64,000 bases of DNA from Pseudopyrenochaeta lycopersici (taxonomy: Eukaryota > Ascomycota > Dothideomycetes > Pleosporales > Pseudopyrenochaetaceae): NCBI GenBank assembly GCA_003313425.1, contig NHZP01000027.1:186001-250000 (forward strand), read 5' to 3'. The notes below the pieces were generated by a model. It was given only the letters and a program-made list of their open reading frames with translations, was not told the DNA's origin and made no database searches. Shown in pieces: positions 33,301-45,406 of this stretch; position 1 is the first letter of the stretch; each line of letters starts with the position of its first letter. The translations under genes and the position numbers were made by a program.

Positions 33301-36300
33301 ACTATCTTTAAGTAGCCTTTAATAAAGCGCTAAGAGAAGCTAGTATACCTAAGGAAAGTAAGCATATCTTAAGTAGTCTTTAGTATTTCCTATTGCTATA
33401 CAGCCTTAATCTTCTTAGAGTTAATTTTAATACCCTTATTTATAATTATTATACCTAGGAACTTAATATAGTCTATGTAAAATTCTAATTTACGCAGGTC
33501 TACATAGAACTCTTTTTCCTTAAGGCGCGTAAGCACTTTTTTAACATACTTTATATAGGCTTCTACTAATTCTAAGAAAACTAAGATATTATCTAGATAG
33601 GTAGTATAAAACTTATTAAGGTACTTAAAAAGAGCGCTATTAATTACTTTTTAAAACGTAGCTAGAGTATTATAGAGGCCTATAGGTATTACGTAGTATT
33701 AGTAAGTACTCTAACGCGTAGAGAAAGTAGTAAGCTACTCTAAACTAGGCTTTATACAAATTTAATAAAAAGCGTATATAATATTAAATTTAGAAAAGAT
33801 AATAGCTTTATTAAGCTTAGCTAAAGTTTTATAGAAGAAAGGAATTAGGTATTAATCCTTAATAGAGGCTTTATTAAGGTCTTAATAATCTATATAGACT
33901 TAGATACTACTACTAGGTTTAGTAATAATAAAGAAGTTATTTTATATAGTAGAGGGTCTCTAGAAGATAAAATCCTAGGCCTCTATCTCCTAAATATATT
34001 ACTTAATAGCTTTAAACTATTTACTAGAAAATAGTCTTACTTAATAATTAGGCACCTTAGCTCCTAGCTTAAGCTTAATCTTATAGTTATATTCTAAGTA
34101 ATCTAGAAGCTTAGCTACAGCTACTTTATTAAATATAAGAATAATTAAGGTATATTCTTTAAGTAGGGGCAGAGGTAGGATGTCTTTTTATAAGACTTCC
34201 TTAGGAGGGTTAAAGAACTTATTATAGTCTTTTTATACTACTACGCGATAGATCTTTTATAACGCTCTTAGTAGTAGGCGCTAAACTATTATAAATAGAG
34301 AGTAGTTTTTTTATTTAGTAAACGCCTAAATAGCTTATAGCGAGATAACCTTAATACATACTATAGGTTTAGTTTACTAGTATAGTACTTCGTATTTATT
34401 ATCTAACTTTGCTAGGGCTGCAGTATCTAACATTACCTGTTATTAGCTAGTCTTACCTTTATTCCTGCTATCTGTAGAGGAACTAGGCTGTATAAAAGCG
34501 TTAGGCGTAGCTCGCTTACAGACAACTTGTAGTATATATAAGTGTTGCTAGCATTCTATTTAGTAGTATACATTAAGGAATTTAATTATACCTTAATAGT
34601 AATTAAAGCGTAGTACGTGTAGTTTCCTCTAGTAGAATCCTAATACTAGGTTAAAGGCCTTATACTAGTTAAGAATATAGGTAGAAGTATGCTTAAAGTA
34701 AGCATTAATTTTTATATAGAATTTAACTCTATAAGTAATAGATTCTAAAGTAATACCTGTAGATCTTCTATATATAATAGGCGTAATAAGAGGAATTAGT
34801 TAGAACCCTTAGGAAAGCTAGAGGAACTACTGTAAGATCAAGTTTATATCTACTCTATTATCTACTAATATCTAGGTAACGTAAGAGGCGTTTTCTTATT
34901 ATCTAATTATGCTTAAGAAAGTAAACTAGTCTAGGCTATCTAGATATAGCTTATCTTTCTAGACAGCTTACGTGCGTTATAGGGTACCTGTGCTATAGGC
35001 TTATATATACTACCCTAGTAAGTAGTAGCTAGCGCAGTTTCTTAAGACTAATTATTAACCCTAGAGAAAAGACTTTTATCTAGAGTTACTCTTCCCCTAA
35101 ATAAATAACGTTCTTAGCATTATTACTATTACTATTAGAGGCGTCTTTATAGTTAAAGTTATTTGTCTCTAGGCTTACGTGCACGTAATAATTAGTAGCT
35201 AGGTTACTACGCAGATTTCCTTAATACTAGTTACAGCTAGAGTCCGCGTTATAAGGCTTAGGACTATTAGCTAGCTTATAGTTACCTATTTTATTATCTT
35301 TAAATAATAGACGTAGCCCTAGAGTAGGCTTACTAGTTTTATTAATAGGCTTATCTACTACTATCCTTAGAATAAATTTATAAGGTAGTGCTAGGCTTAG
35401 TCTAGCTAGCGCGTTACGCCCCTTCGTTTAATTAGCGAGATACTAAGGTAACTGCTAGAGGTTATAGCTCTAATATACGTTATTAATTATATTATAGAGA
35501 GATTAGAAGTTAGTAGTAGTATAGACAGTAGGCGCGCTGCTAAGGCTCTGTTAGAGATAGCCTAAGAGCTTAGCTTAAAGTTTATAAGCTTAAGTTATAG
35601 CTATCTATCTAAGCTTAGTAGTAATAGTATTAAACTCTATCTAGAACAGAGCCTATACTTTAACTATAGTAAGGTTTTCTAGTAAGCTACGTTCTAGGAA
35701 GATAAAAGCATTATATTACTATTCTACTATAATATAATAGTTATAGTTACTAAAGATAGAGTTAAGGATATAAAAATACTTAAAGTTATCCTTATATTAA
35801 TATAAGAACCTATTAGGCTATTATAGTAAGGTTTAAGTAGAACTACTAGTAGCTTAAAAGATAAATTATACTTATATATTATTATATTACTAGTCTAACC
35901 TAATATTTTTAAAATAGTTAAGTATCTTTATAATCTACCTATAAAGATTAGGACCCCTAGAGTATACTAAAGGTACCTAAATTTACTTATTCTTTATAGA
36001 TAAGAACTAATATAACCTCTTAATCTTATAGTAGAGCTTAGTTAGATAAGAGCTTAGTATTACTATACTACCTAGAGATATTTAGTATTTATAAGTAAGA
36101 GGGAGGTTAGTTAAGAGCAGAATACGCTAAGGAGAACTAAACTTATTAAAAATACTACCTACTGTGTTACCTTATAGAAAGATTCGCGTAAGCGTACTTA
36201 TTCCTTTTAGTATAAGATTACTTGTAGCTCTTAGGGCTAGCTATAATAAGGTAAGCCTAAGAAGGCGTAAAACCTTAAGAGAGCTAGATAATAAATAATC

Positions 36301-36373
36301 GCGTGACGCAGAGTTACGTTTATTCTTAATTTTTTATAATAAACTTTCTAAGGTCTTATAGTTAGTAATAAGC

Positions 36374-36727
36374 TGTTGCAAACAACGCGCTGTGACCTGG
36401 GGTACGGTAGGCTCACGTGCGCGCTGACGTAGGAGCTTACCCTGGAGAGACACGTCTTTTGTGTGCATTCAAGGGCGCGCTCACGTGCAAGCTGATAGGC
36501 AAGCTCACGCAGGAGACACCTGAAGGTAGACTCACGTGCGCGATCACGTGCGCGCTCGCGCATGCGTACACGCTACTTACGCTCCTACCGCATAATAGCC
36601 TCTGTAATAGGCCGTGCTTAGCTCTCCTTTATATAGCTAGCTCTCCTAAAGCCTCCTAGACAAAACAGTAGTCTATCCTATAGATTACCTAGGTAACTAT
36701 TGCTAAGCTCTCCCTTTTTCTTTTATA
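36374..36727 (+). mobile_element. GC-rich LTR with CACGTG minisatellite, copy 2
   Basis: Starts TGTTGCAAACAACGCGCTGT; ends TTTTATA, a mutated form of CCTCCACA seen in copy 1. It has fewer minisatellite units than copies 1 and 3 (one GCGCTCACGTGC before CAAGCTGATAGG), which accounts for its shorter length (354 bp). Its right end shows several C-to-T changes. It probably serves as the 5' LTR of the plus-strand Copia sequence that follows. Confidence 0.72.
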
Positions 36728-39700
36728 GTTATAAGCCTAGCGCTTTAAGGACGCAAGTTAATTCTCCCTGCAAACTTAAAGAGCTAGTAAACAGGTACCT
36801 TACTACTTTAACCTAAATAACCCCTATATATAGGTCTAAGAAGTTATTAACGCTTACAAAATAGATAATAAAATTACTAAACCTACGCCTATCCTGCAGA
36901 TCCTACTTAAGGATTAAATAAGCTAGCTAGAATAGTATATATTGCTTTAATATTACGCACACGTAAAGTAAGTCTAGTACTTAATTAATCTATTAAGAGT
37001 AGATACTCTAGATCCCTATAATACTATCCTGCAGCTCCCTATAATTAAAGAGGTTATAACTAAAGAAAGAGTAAAGAGGCAGCTCTCTTAGGAGAGAGCT
37101 TAGGCTAGCAGAGATAACCTAAGTAATAAGATAATCTAGGCGCTCTATTAGTAGGAGCTAAAGAAATATATATTATTAATAAGTACTAGAGCTATTAAAG
37201 ATAAGCGTATAAAGTAAGTTAAAGATTATTTTTAAGCTACTATCTTAATAGAGATTATAGCGCTAATTATAATACTACTTATATCTTAGAAAAAGTACAC
37301 TATATAGGCTCTAATTTAAGCTTTTAAGGTTAAGCTTACTCCCTTAGAAGCTAGTACAATTAACTACCTTAGAGTAGAATACTAATATTACCTACAGATC
37401 GCAAAGCAGAGGAACATAACGCTAGAAGTGTAGTACTAGAAGTAGAACACCCTATATATAAAAGTAAAAATATATAATCTCTATAAAGTAAAAGGAGAGC
37501 TTATAGTATAAGACTTCCTAGAGGTACTAGCTCTATAGCTTGCCCCTAAGTAGGTATAAACTATATATAATTAAATCCTACAGAATATAGTACTTAGAGA
37601 ACTAATAATCTTACTAGATAAGCTAGGCTAAATCTTCTTAGTTATAACCTATAAGCACGCCGTGCACGTAAAAGAGAGGTAAGTAAGGGTATTTATAATA
37701 TTTAGAGGACACTTAGATAAGCACTAATCCCTAAAAAAGTAAAATAAGTACCCCTATAAGCTAAATAAAGCTTCTAACTACTATTAGGTACTAGAGGAGT
37801 ACTGTACTCTAAAGGTAGTTATAATAAGATTATTAACGCTTATAATAGCTAGTAAGTAAGAAGAGATTATAAAGTAGCTCTTAAGTAAAGAATATAAGGA
37901 GCTCTAAGACTACTTAATAAAGAAAGGCTAGGTAATCCCTAAGACAGAGCTCCTAATAATTACTTACCCTAAAAGTATTTAAGCTATAGTAATTAACCTA
38001 TAGCTATTTTTACTAAGCTCCTTATTAGGCGTTTACGCAATAATAGACTTTACTACTTATCTCCTCTTAATAAGCACTATCCTTAATAATAGAGCTACTA
38101 CGCACCTTATTAATATAAAGGATTTACTTATACTAGGAAGCTTTAAGAAGGCGTAAGGTATATAAATAGTTAAGGTAGAAACTTAAGTATTTCCTATTTA
38201 AAGTATAGGCACTAGAGTACTTAAAGGAGCTCTATATAGAGTAAGAGGTAAGAATATAGAAGATCTTACTTTATAAGAAGTAGTAGTTATAGAAGGTTTC
38301 TATATAAATATAGTATTAGAAGCTTATCTTAATAATAAAAAGCTCTAGTATCTTAGATTAGATTATACACTACGCATAGGAATACTAGAATAGAATATAG
38401 TTCTCGCGAAGCTTAAGAGAGCTTATAACCTTACTTTTATTAAATTAAAGTATAAGCCTTACTCTTATATCTTAATTAACGTAGTAATCCTAGAGCGCTT
38501 ATAACTAAGGTTATAAAGAACTTATCTAAGGAGTAATTTAGAGGAGCTGTAGTACTTAAGAGTAGGTTACTTAAGACCTACTACTCTTTAAGCGTTAGTA
38601 ATAAAGGTGTAAAATGTAAAAATTAAAGGGACAGCGCGTATAAAGTGTAAGCACTACGCTATAATATATATAAAGTAAGTAATCTTATAAAGACTTTAGG
38701 AATAATTACTTTAGCTATTCTAGAGAGTAGTATAAGATCTATTTAATATACTAATAAGAAGGCTTAGAGAATAATAGTTTATCCTACTTAAATATAACTA
38801 TAGTAGAAAGATTACTATATACTCTCTATAAGGAAAAACACTTACAGAAATTATAAGGATCCTTATAAACTTCTAGAGTAGGGTAAAGACTTAGTATTAG
38901 CCTAAGATCTATAAACTGTAGTAAGACAGAGATACAGCTATACTTCTATAGAGAGGCACCTTAACCTATAAGCTGTAGGTAAAGAAGTAACAGATAGAAA
39001 TAGAGCCCTCCTTAGCCTATACTCACGAGCTAAACAGAGGCCTAGAAAGAGTAGGTTAAGAGATTATTACTAAGTTAATTAAAATAAGAAGTAAAGTAAG
39101 GCTCTTAGTAAAGCTCTAGCTAGAAGTAATAGAAGTAGCAGCTTAGCTATATAATATAAGCCCTTTATAAGCGCATAATCTAAGCTTACTAAACAAGGTG
39201 CTTAACGCATAGTTTATATAGTACTTCTATTAGTACAGCCCTACGCAAGTACGTTATATTATAGCTAATCTAAGACCTAATTAGAGTAGGATACACGCGT
39301 ATAGCTGCTAAGCTTACCTTTTAAATAAGGAAAGAGTAGCTAGACGTAATAAGTAAGGGTTTAAAGTAACTCTAAGGGGCTATATAGGTTACCTAGTTAG
39401 ATACAGAGTATCTAATATATACTATATATAGGTTCTAAAGCTTAATTAGGTAATTACTACGAGAAACGTAACCTTTAACAAAGAACTGTTCTTTGAAGAT
39501 AAAAAGGAGATTACCGCAATTATAACAGAAGAAGCTACAAAGATTATTTATATTCTCTATAAGCTAGATAAAGTACTATACGCTAGAGAGATTCTAGAGC
39601 TCTTACCTAAACAAATAATTAAGTAAGAAGGCTAAGAAACTTATTAGTTCTCTAAGTAAGAGCTTAGGGGTACTATAGTTTAAAGAAATAATTAGACAGT

Positions 39701-40412
39701 TAGCTAACTAAAAGATTAGGACGTTAGACTAATACTAACTACGTAAGAGGAAAGCTAGGCTAGTAATTCTCTAGAGATCTACGCAGGACTAAATAAGTAA
39801 ATAGGTCTTCTATCTCCTAAGCTAACTCTAGAGCTAGAGAGCTAAAGGGAGATAAAGAAGAATAAGCCTCTAAGGAAATATAGAGAAGGTAATTATACTA
39901 GTAACCTACAGGAAGTGTACTTAACTAGAGAAGGGGGTAAGCTAGGCGAATTATAAAGTTATAAAGACTAATAAGCTAAATAAATAACTCGTGCTTCTTA
40001 GAGTAGGAGCCCTTATTCTTAGGCTCTACATAACGCAGATTAGGCACCTCTAAAGCAAGCGTATAATCGCAAAATCTAGAGAGAAGTAAGCTGCGTAAGC
40101 CGCAGGCTTAAGAAACAGGACGTAAGGGATCCTAATAAACTAGATTAGGTAAAGAGTGCGAGGAAAAGAGCGCAGCTTATAGTAATTAACAAAGATAGCT
40201 TGCTATACAGTTTAGATAATTAAAGAAAGTAAGAGATCCTCTAAATAAACTTCCTAACTATAAACGCTACTCGCGAAGTAGGAAGTAAGGAGTATAAAAC
40301 GCTGCACGCAGTAATTACTGCAGCTATACTTCTAAAATAAGAGCAGGAAGAATAATTATATTATAATTAACTTCTAAAAGAACTAAATAAATAGAAGGAT
40401 CTAAATAGCTAC
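36728..40412 (+). mobile_element. Truncated Copia retrotransposon, gag to integrase, RIP-mutated
   Basis: Plus strand carries a decayed gag-pol. Near 39240-39600 a readable segment (YIIANLRPN-stop-SRIHAYSC, FKVTLRGYIGYLVRYRVSNI, TTRNVTFNKELFFED) corresponds to the C-terminal part of Copia integrase (L.P.G.RAY...KE....K..PR...G.LVGY.....Y.VW.P.....I.TRDV.F.E). Reverse transcriptase and RNase H, which follow integrase in Copia, are missing, and an unrelated block begins at 40413. With the LTR at 36374 this is a 5' two thirds of an element inserted in Gypsy A. Confidence 0.7.
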
Positions 40413-41123
40413 CTGTTGTGCAGGAACAGAGGCCTCAGCCAACTTCTCCCTGTCGATGGTAGCCTTGAGCTCACTGAACACAGCTAGGTAGTCATCTCAT
40501 CAAGGATGAGATGAGAGGTAGGAGGTAGGTAAACAAGAATGAACAATAATAGGGGGGGGGGGGGGTAGTAATAACTGTAGTAGCTGTATCTGTCTGTCTG
40601 TCTGTACTGTCTTAATTACTTCTAGATGTTCCTTAGATATTCCCCCTGGATAGTAGATGCTTTTCTTGATGTTTTTCTAGATCGTCTGCTTGGTTTCCTG
40701 GATCGTTGATGCTTCTTTACTTAGTTTCTTCGATGGTTCCTTCGATGTAGATGCTTGGATTCCTAGATCGTTCCTTTTTTTTGCTTAGTTTCTTTAATGG
40801 TTCCTTCAATGTGGATGTCTAGATTCCTCGGTTGTTCCTTCGATAGTAGATGCTTAGATTTCTGGGTTCTTTTTTTAATTTGATGTTCCTGGATTGCCTG
40901 CCTCCTTATATCCTTATTTTTCTGCTAATCTCGCTTAATTGCCTTGAAGTCTGAGCTGTTGTGGCCTAAGCTGCTGTGGCCTGAGCTGCTGCATCTGAAC
41001 TGCTGCATCTGAACAGCTGCATCTGAACTGCTGCATCTGAACTGCTGCATCTGAACTGCTGCATCTAACTAGCTGAGATGCCCTTAGTGGCCAGGTGACC
41101 AGGTCACCAAGTGCATCGGCACA
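40413..41123. repeat. Unclassified 711-bp block with tandem repeats and a G14 tract
   Basis: Much less AT-rich than its surroundings, with TG...CA ends (TGTTGTGCAGGAACAGAGGC ... CATCGGCACA) but no matching flanks. Contains a run of 14 G (40552-40565), CTGT units, degenerate repeats of about 55-60 bp built on GGTTCCTTCGATGTAGATGC (about 40670-40870), and six units of 14 bp, CTGCTGCATCTGAA (about 40986-41068). A GGTGACCAGGTCACC palindrome is near the right end. It could be a long solo LTR or a satellite-bearing element; no protein signal. Confidence 0.5.
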
Positions 41124-41983
41124 GTACTATTTACTAAATAGAAGTAGATAGACCCAAACCCATAGATACCAGCAAACCTAGAAAGCTACCTAAGAGAAGA
41201 TAGTTATTAAAGTTCTTAGGGAGACCTAGATTAGTAGCCTTCTTACGTAGCTATATTTAATAAGCTTCTATAGTACGCTGTATTATATTGCAAGAGAAAG
41301 AATATAAGTTAACTTCCTTAGTTAATAAGTTAGTATAGGAGATTATTAGCGCAAATTTAGAGTATTCTACGTCTTTAATAATAAGGTTTTCTAAGATAAC
41401 TAGTTCTAAATCCTCTATAGCTTTATTCTTATTCTTCTGTTAGCGTTAATAAGCTCTTTCTCTAAGTTAATCGCGAGCTGCCTATACTTTAGCTAACGCG
41501 TTATCTTTCCAATGGGCTTAAAATTTAGCCTACTAGCTAGAGGACCCTTTATTATAAGAGCTATCTACTATTAAGCTAAATAAAGAAGGTTAGATAGAAG
41601 TAAGAGTAGATATAGAGGTAAAAGTAAAGTTAAAGTAAAACTAAAGGGAATCCTTAAGCTTTTATAAGTAGACTTAAGATTTAACTATTAGTCAAGTAGT
41701 ATTATTAGTTAAGTAGTATTATTAGTTAGGTAAGGTTGCTAAGACTAAGAGAAATACTTAGGAGTATTATACATAAGCTAAGGTTAAAGTATTTCCTAAT
41801 TAGGAAGTTTTAGAGAGTAAATACGTGCTTAAGGCAGCACGTGCGCGTAATTAAAACACACGCACAGACTATAGTGTATAAAAGTAAGAATAATCCCTAA
41901 AGTATTATTATTTAAGGAAGAGAATAATAAGACGTGTCTTATTAATAATAATCCTAGCGTTTAGGTAGCGTAAAGCGTAGGTA
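41124..41983. other. AT-rich internal sequence of Gypsy A or another relic
   Basis: Heavily mutated, with no readable domain. It lies between the 711-bp block and the second Tc1 element and is presumed to belong to the 5' part of Gypsy A (minus). Confidence 0.35.
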
Positions 41984-43311
41984 CAGTACTAGGACAAAAG
42001 TTCGGTTTACTAACAACTGAATACGAGGTCTGAACATTAACACCTCTCTCTACCCTATCTATTAATAAACCCCTAAAAGTTATAATAATATAAAAAGAGG
42101 CGTTAATTTATTATAAAAAGCTTAATATTTTATTTAATAACTATGCACATACTTTAGAGTAGTAAGGCGTTGCAGCATAGATAGAATAAGCGTCTTTACG
42201 TACAAATTAGGGATCTTCTACTATGCTTCTTTTAATACTTTGTAAAATTACTCCTAGTCCTCTACAGACTCGCTAGTTGTAGCTAGCTCTAGGTAAAGTT
42301 TATTTACCTTTCTTTTTAGTACCTACTATATATACTTAATAGGGTTAAGGTCTAGTAAGTAGGGTAGGAAGTTAATAACGTTTATATAGTGCCTCTATAA
42401 CTACGCGCTAGTTGCTTATATAGTATATATGCGTGTATTATCTTATTAGAAGAGGTCGCCCCTCTAATAATTATAGAGGAGACCTTCTTCTAGCGCCTAA
42501 GTATAGCTCTAAGCTAAGTAGCTATTATAGAGGGCGTTAGGGTCTCTCTCTATAATTACTAGCAGACTCTTCTAAGCTCTCCCCCTTCTATTAATCTAGA
42601 TTAACGCCTACACTATCTGCGTAGGAGGACGTAATATATTATACTCCTCTATTATCTTATACCTCTATTTCTTATTAGGATAGCAGAAGCACTATTCTTA
42701 GTTAGAACTAAAGCCTTTCTAAATAGAGCACTTATTAGAAAAGCGTATAGTCCTCCTCTTCTAGTTAAAATACTGCTACTTCCTCTCTTACGCTCTTCTT
42801 CTTCCTGCTATATATTAAGTAATCTTAGGTCTACGCTTACATCTAAACTTCTTTAGGTTATACCTCTTAAGCACTCTATACGCAGTTTTAGCAGATATTT
42901 AATTAGTAAGGGCAGCTTCTTTAAGGAGCTGCCTATACTCTATTTTAGGATATTTTTAAGCTATTTAAAATAGTACTTGCTTGTTACGTTATAATAGTAT
43001 CTTAGGGCGCCTAGATTAAGGTAGGTCTTTTATAGTATAGTAGACCTGCTATTATTATAAAGTGTCGCGTATATATTTAGGTGTAACGCGAAATTGTTCT
43101 GCTAACTCCTTCGCGCTACACCCTACTTCTAACTTCGCGATAATTCTTATAGGTTTGTTTAAGGTTAATTAGGTAGTTGTTCTTATATTACTACTTATTT
43201 CCTAGCTAAATTAACAGCGTTATAGTATTTTAGTAGTAGTTTAAAAATTTAGTGTTAATAAGGGACGCTTTAACGCGTCGCTTCGCGAACTGAACTTTTG
43301 TCCCGTGACTG
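41984..43311 (-). mobile_element. Second Tc1/mariner transposon, 1.33 kb
   Basis: Inverted ends CAGTACTAGGACAAAAGTTC (41984) and CAGTCACGGGACAAAAGTTC (complement of the end at 43311), with TA on both sides (41982-41983, 43312-43313). The minus strand near 42350 reads N-F-L-P-Y-L-L-D-L-N-P-I-K, a decayed (Y)SPDLNPIE catalytic motif. It is a different family from 9990-11339: only the first four terminal bases are shared. Interior is full of TAG/TAA. Confidence 0.88.
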
Positions 43312-43591
43312 TACTAAGGTGCGAAATAGGTTACTAGTAAGGAAACCTAGTAAATTCTAGGCTATTCTAAAGCTTAACTAAGGGGGAATAGCTTATAAAA
43401 TTTTAGCTAAACTAGCAGTAGAGGATAGTACTATAAATTAACTATCGTGCGAGGGCTATCCTAAAGCTTAACTAAGGGGGGATAGGATCTAGTCCTAGTA
43501 CGTTAGCACTACCTTACTGTTAAACTTACCTAAGGGGTAACAGCTTAAGTAACTATGTATTAACTACAGAGAGGAGCTAAAGCGCTATAAG

Positions 43592-43683
43592 ATCTGCTAT
43601 TATGTAAGGCAGTTAACTCGCACAGTTAGGACCGTTTTAGTTAAAGAAACTCAATTTAAAAGGAAATAGACAAAATAGCAGAT
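43592..43683 (-). promoter_or_regulatory. Self-priming site of Gypsy A
   Basis: The internal sequence one base inside the 5' LTR (43592-43601, plus strand ATCTGCTATT) is an exact complement of AATAGCAGAT at 43674-43683 within the LTR. On the element's strand the LTR copy starts 36 nt downstream of a TATATA box (43714-43719), where transcription should begin. The transcript 5' end could therefore fold back and prime reverse transcription, as known for Tf1/sushi elements. Confidence 0.65.
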
Positions 43684-43904
43684 ACCTCTTACCTTCGGGG
43701 GAGAGGCGCTGCCTATATACATGAGCTCGAGCAGGCTAGTCCCGATCCAGTTATCCAGCTAGGTGAAAGGTAAGAGGTAAGAGTTACCTTTCACCTGCGT
43801 CTAGTAACTTGGCAGGATCGTTACCTTTCACCTTCGTCTAGTAACTTGGAAGGATTGAACCCTTTCACCTACTTCTAGTAACCTGAAAGGATTGAACCCT
43901 AACA
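43603..43904 (-). repeat. 5' LTR of Gypsy A
   Basis: 302 bp, same length as the left LTR and less mutated (for example TTTCACCTTCGTC here, TTTTACCTACGTC left). Outer flank GTTAC. Confidence 0.9.
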
Positions 43905-44596
43905 GTTACTAGAAGTAAGTTAAGCTACCTCTTACTAACCTAGATATACTATTAATAGATTATATATACTAAATAAATAAGTTTAAGCTTTTACTATTAT
44001 ATATACTTAGCTATACTAATCTATAAACCTTCTTCTTTATAAACTTCTACTTCTTTAGTAATAAGACGTAAGTAGACTACTATTAAGTACTCACGAACTT
44101 CTTCCTTAAGATAAAGATATAATAACTATAAGTATTTATTAGTAATTAAGAGAAAGTATTAAAGATAGTAGCTTACTTACTACTCCTAGGAGTTCCTTAA
44201 CTCTTATACGTATAGTATATTAATAAGAATATCTGGGTAAAAGCCTAATAGGCTTAGTAAGACGCTAATAGTAAGATAAAACAAGAGAAGTAGAAGATTA
44301 CTAAATATAGGGCTGCGTTTATAAAGTGTTAGACTTAGGTATACCTACCCTGATAGCTAGAATACGTTAGATAAAGCGTTTTTATAACTAAATTACTCCT
44401 AGAACTAACTGGAGTAGCTTATCTATATAACAAGACTACTAGAGTTCTAGTTTAATTAAGATGTACTACTTAAAGACTAAACTTACTAGTAAGAACTCTA
44501 TAAATACCCAAGAGAGAACTAATACTTTATGCGTACTAAGTAGGTAGTAGCGTAGACGTCTTACTACTAACTCTATAATTTAATTATAAGTTTACC
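43905..44596. other. AT-rich relic between Gypsy A and Gypsy C
   Basis: The continuation of the sequence interrupted by Gypsy A (29239-30007). No recognisable domain. Confidence 0.4.
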
Positions 44597-44806
44597 TGTA
44601 ACGTATAGTTTCAGGCAATAGTACTTACTTTACACTACAGATAATAGTAAAGGAATAGTTCTGTATTACTGTAACTTAGCTATGGGAGAGAATAATACTT
44701 ATTATCTCTACTCTGCGTAGTTAGTACAAGTTTTAAGTAAGTTCTTTACGTTACGTGCTAGCCCGTAAAAAAGCCTAGCGTAATAATACTATAATACTTT
44801 ATTATA
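44597..44806 (-). repeat. 3' LTR of Gypsy C
   Basis: 210 bp. Ends TTTATTATA, the mutated counterpart of TTTGTTACA in the right copy; lacks a segment of about 20 bp present near the end of the right LTR. Confidence 0.8.
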
Positions 44807-45039
44807 GAGCCTTCCCTTTTAGCTAGCATCCTAATAGTATTAATAGCTTTAATAAAAAATTAAACTATATAGCAAAATAAGAAAAGAGTGTCTATATATA
44901 TATGTTTTAATTACGCCTCCTTAACGCGTCTTATACGCGTTATTATTATATATTATAAGCGCCTTATATTTACGCTCTTACCTCTAGTAAAGTTAAAGTA
45001 CTTAAGACTTTAGTTCTTTAGTAATAAGGTATAGACTTA

Positions 45040-45406
45040 TATGGAGGAAAAAAGGGAGAGCTTAGCAACAGTTACCCAGGTAATCTATGAGATAGACCAC
45101 TGTTTTATCTAGGAGGCTTTAGGAGAGCCAGCTATATAAAGGAGAGCTGAGCGCGGCCTATTACAGGGGCTATTATACGGTAGGAGCGTGAGCAGCGTGT
45201 ACGCGTGCGCGAGGGCGCACGTGAGTCTACCTTCAGGTGTCTCCTGCGTGAGCTTGCCCATCAGCTTGCACGTGAGCGCGCACGTGAGCGCGTACGTGAG
45301 CGCGCCCTTGAATGCACACAAAAGACGTGTCTCTCCAGGGTAAGCTCCTACGTCAGCGCGCACGTGAGCCTACCGTATCCCAGGTCACAGCGCGTTGTTT
45401 GCAACA
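45040..45406 (-). mobile_element. GC-rich LTR with CACGTG minisatellite, copy 3: solo LTR
   Basis: Reverse orientation, 367 bp. Flanked by ACTTA on both sides (45035-45039 and 45407-45411), which defines its exact ends (TGTTGC...CCTCCATA) and proves LTR-type integration followed by solo-LTR formation. Carries three minisatellite units (GCGCTCACGTGC and the variant CACGTACGCGC). GC-rich inside the AT-rich Gypsy C. Confidence 0.85.

Larger units (their letters stand above)
30008..43904 (-). mobile_element. Gypsy retrotransposon A with nested insertions
   Basis: Direct LTRs of equal length (302 bp) lie at 30008-30309 and 43603-43904, flanked by near-identical GCTAC and GTTAC. Minus orientation: a polypurine tract (plus strand CAACCCCCCCCCTTT, about 30310-30324) adjoins the left LTR. 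At about 33588-33599 the minus strand reads Y-L-D-N-I-L-V-F, the reverse-transcriptase motif YLDDILVF with one Asp mutated to Asn. Removing the insertions inside (GC-rich LTR plus Copia fragment 36374-40412, block 40413-41123, Tc1 41984-43311) leaves about 7.8 kb, normal for Gypsy. All coding frames are destroyed by TAG/TAA. Confidence 0.85.

Noticed and set aside
15515..36727. One very large element bounded by GC-rich LTR copies 1 and 2
   Set aside because: Same orientation, but the outer flanks (TATCC and GTTAT) do not match and unrelated genes, including an intact transcription factor, lie between.
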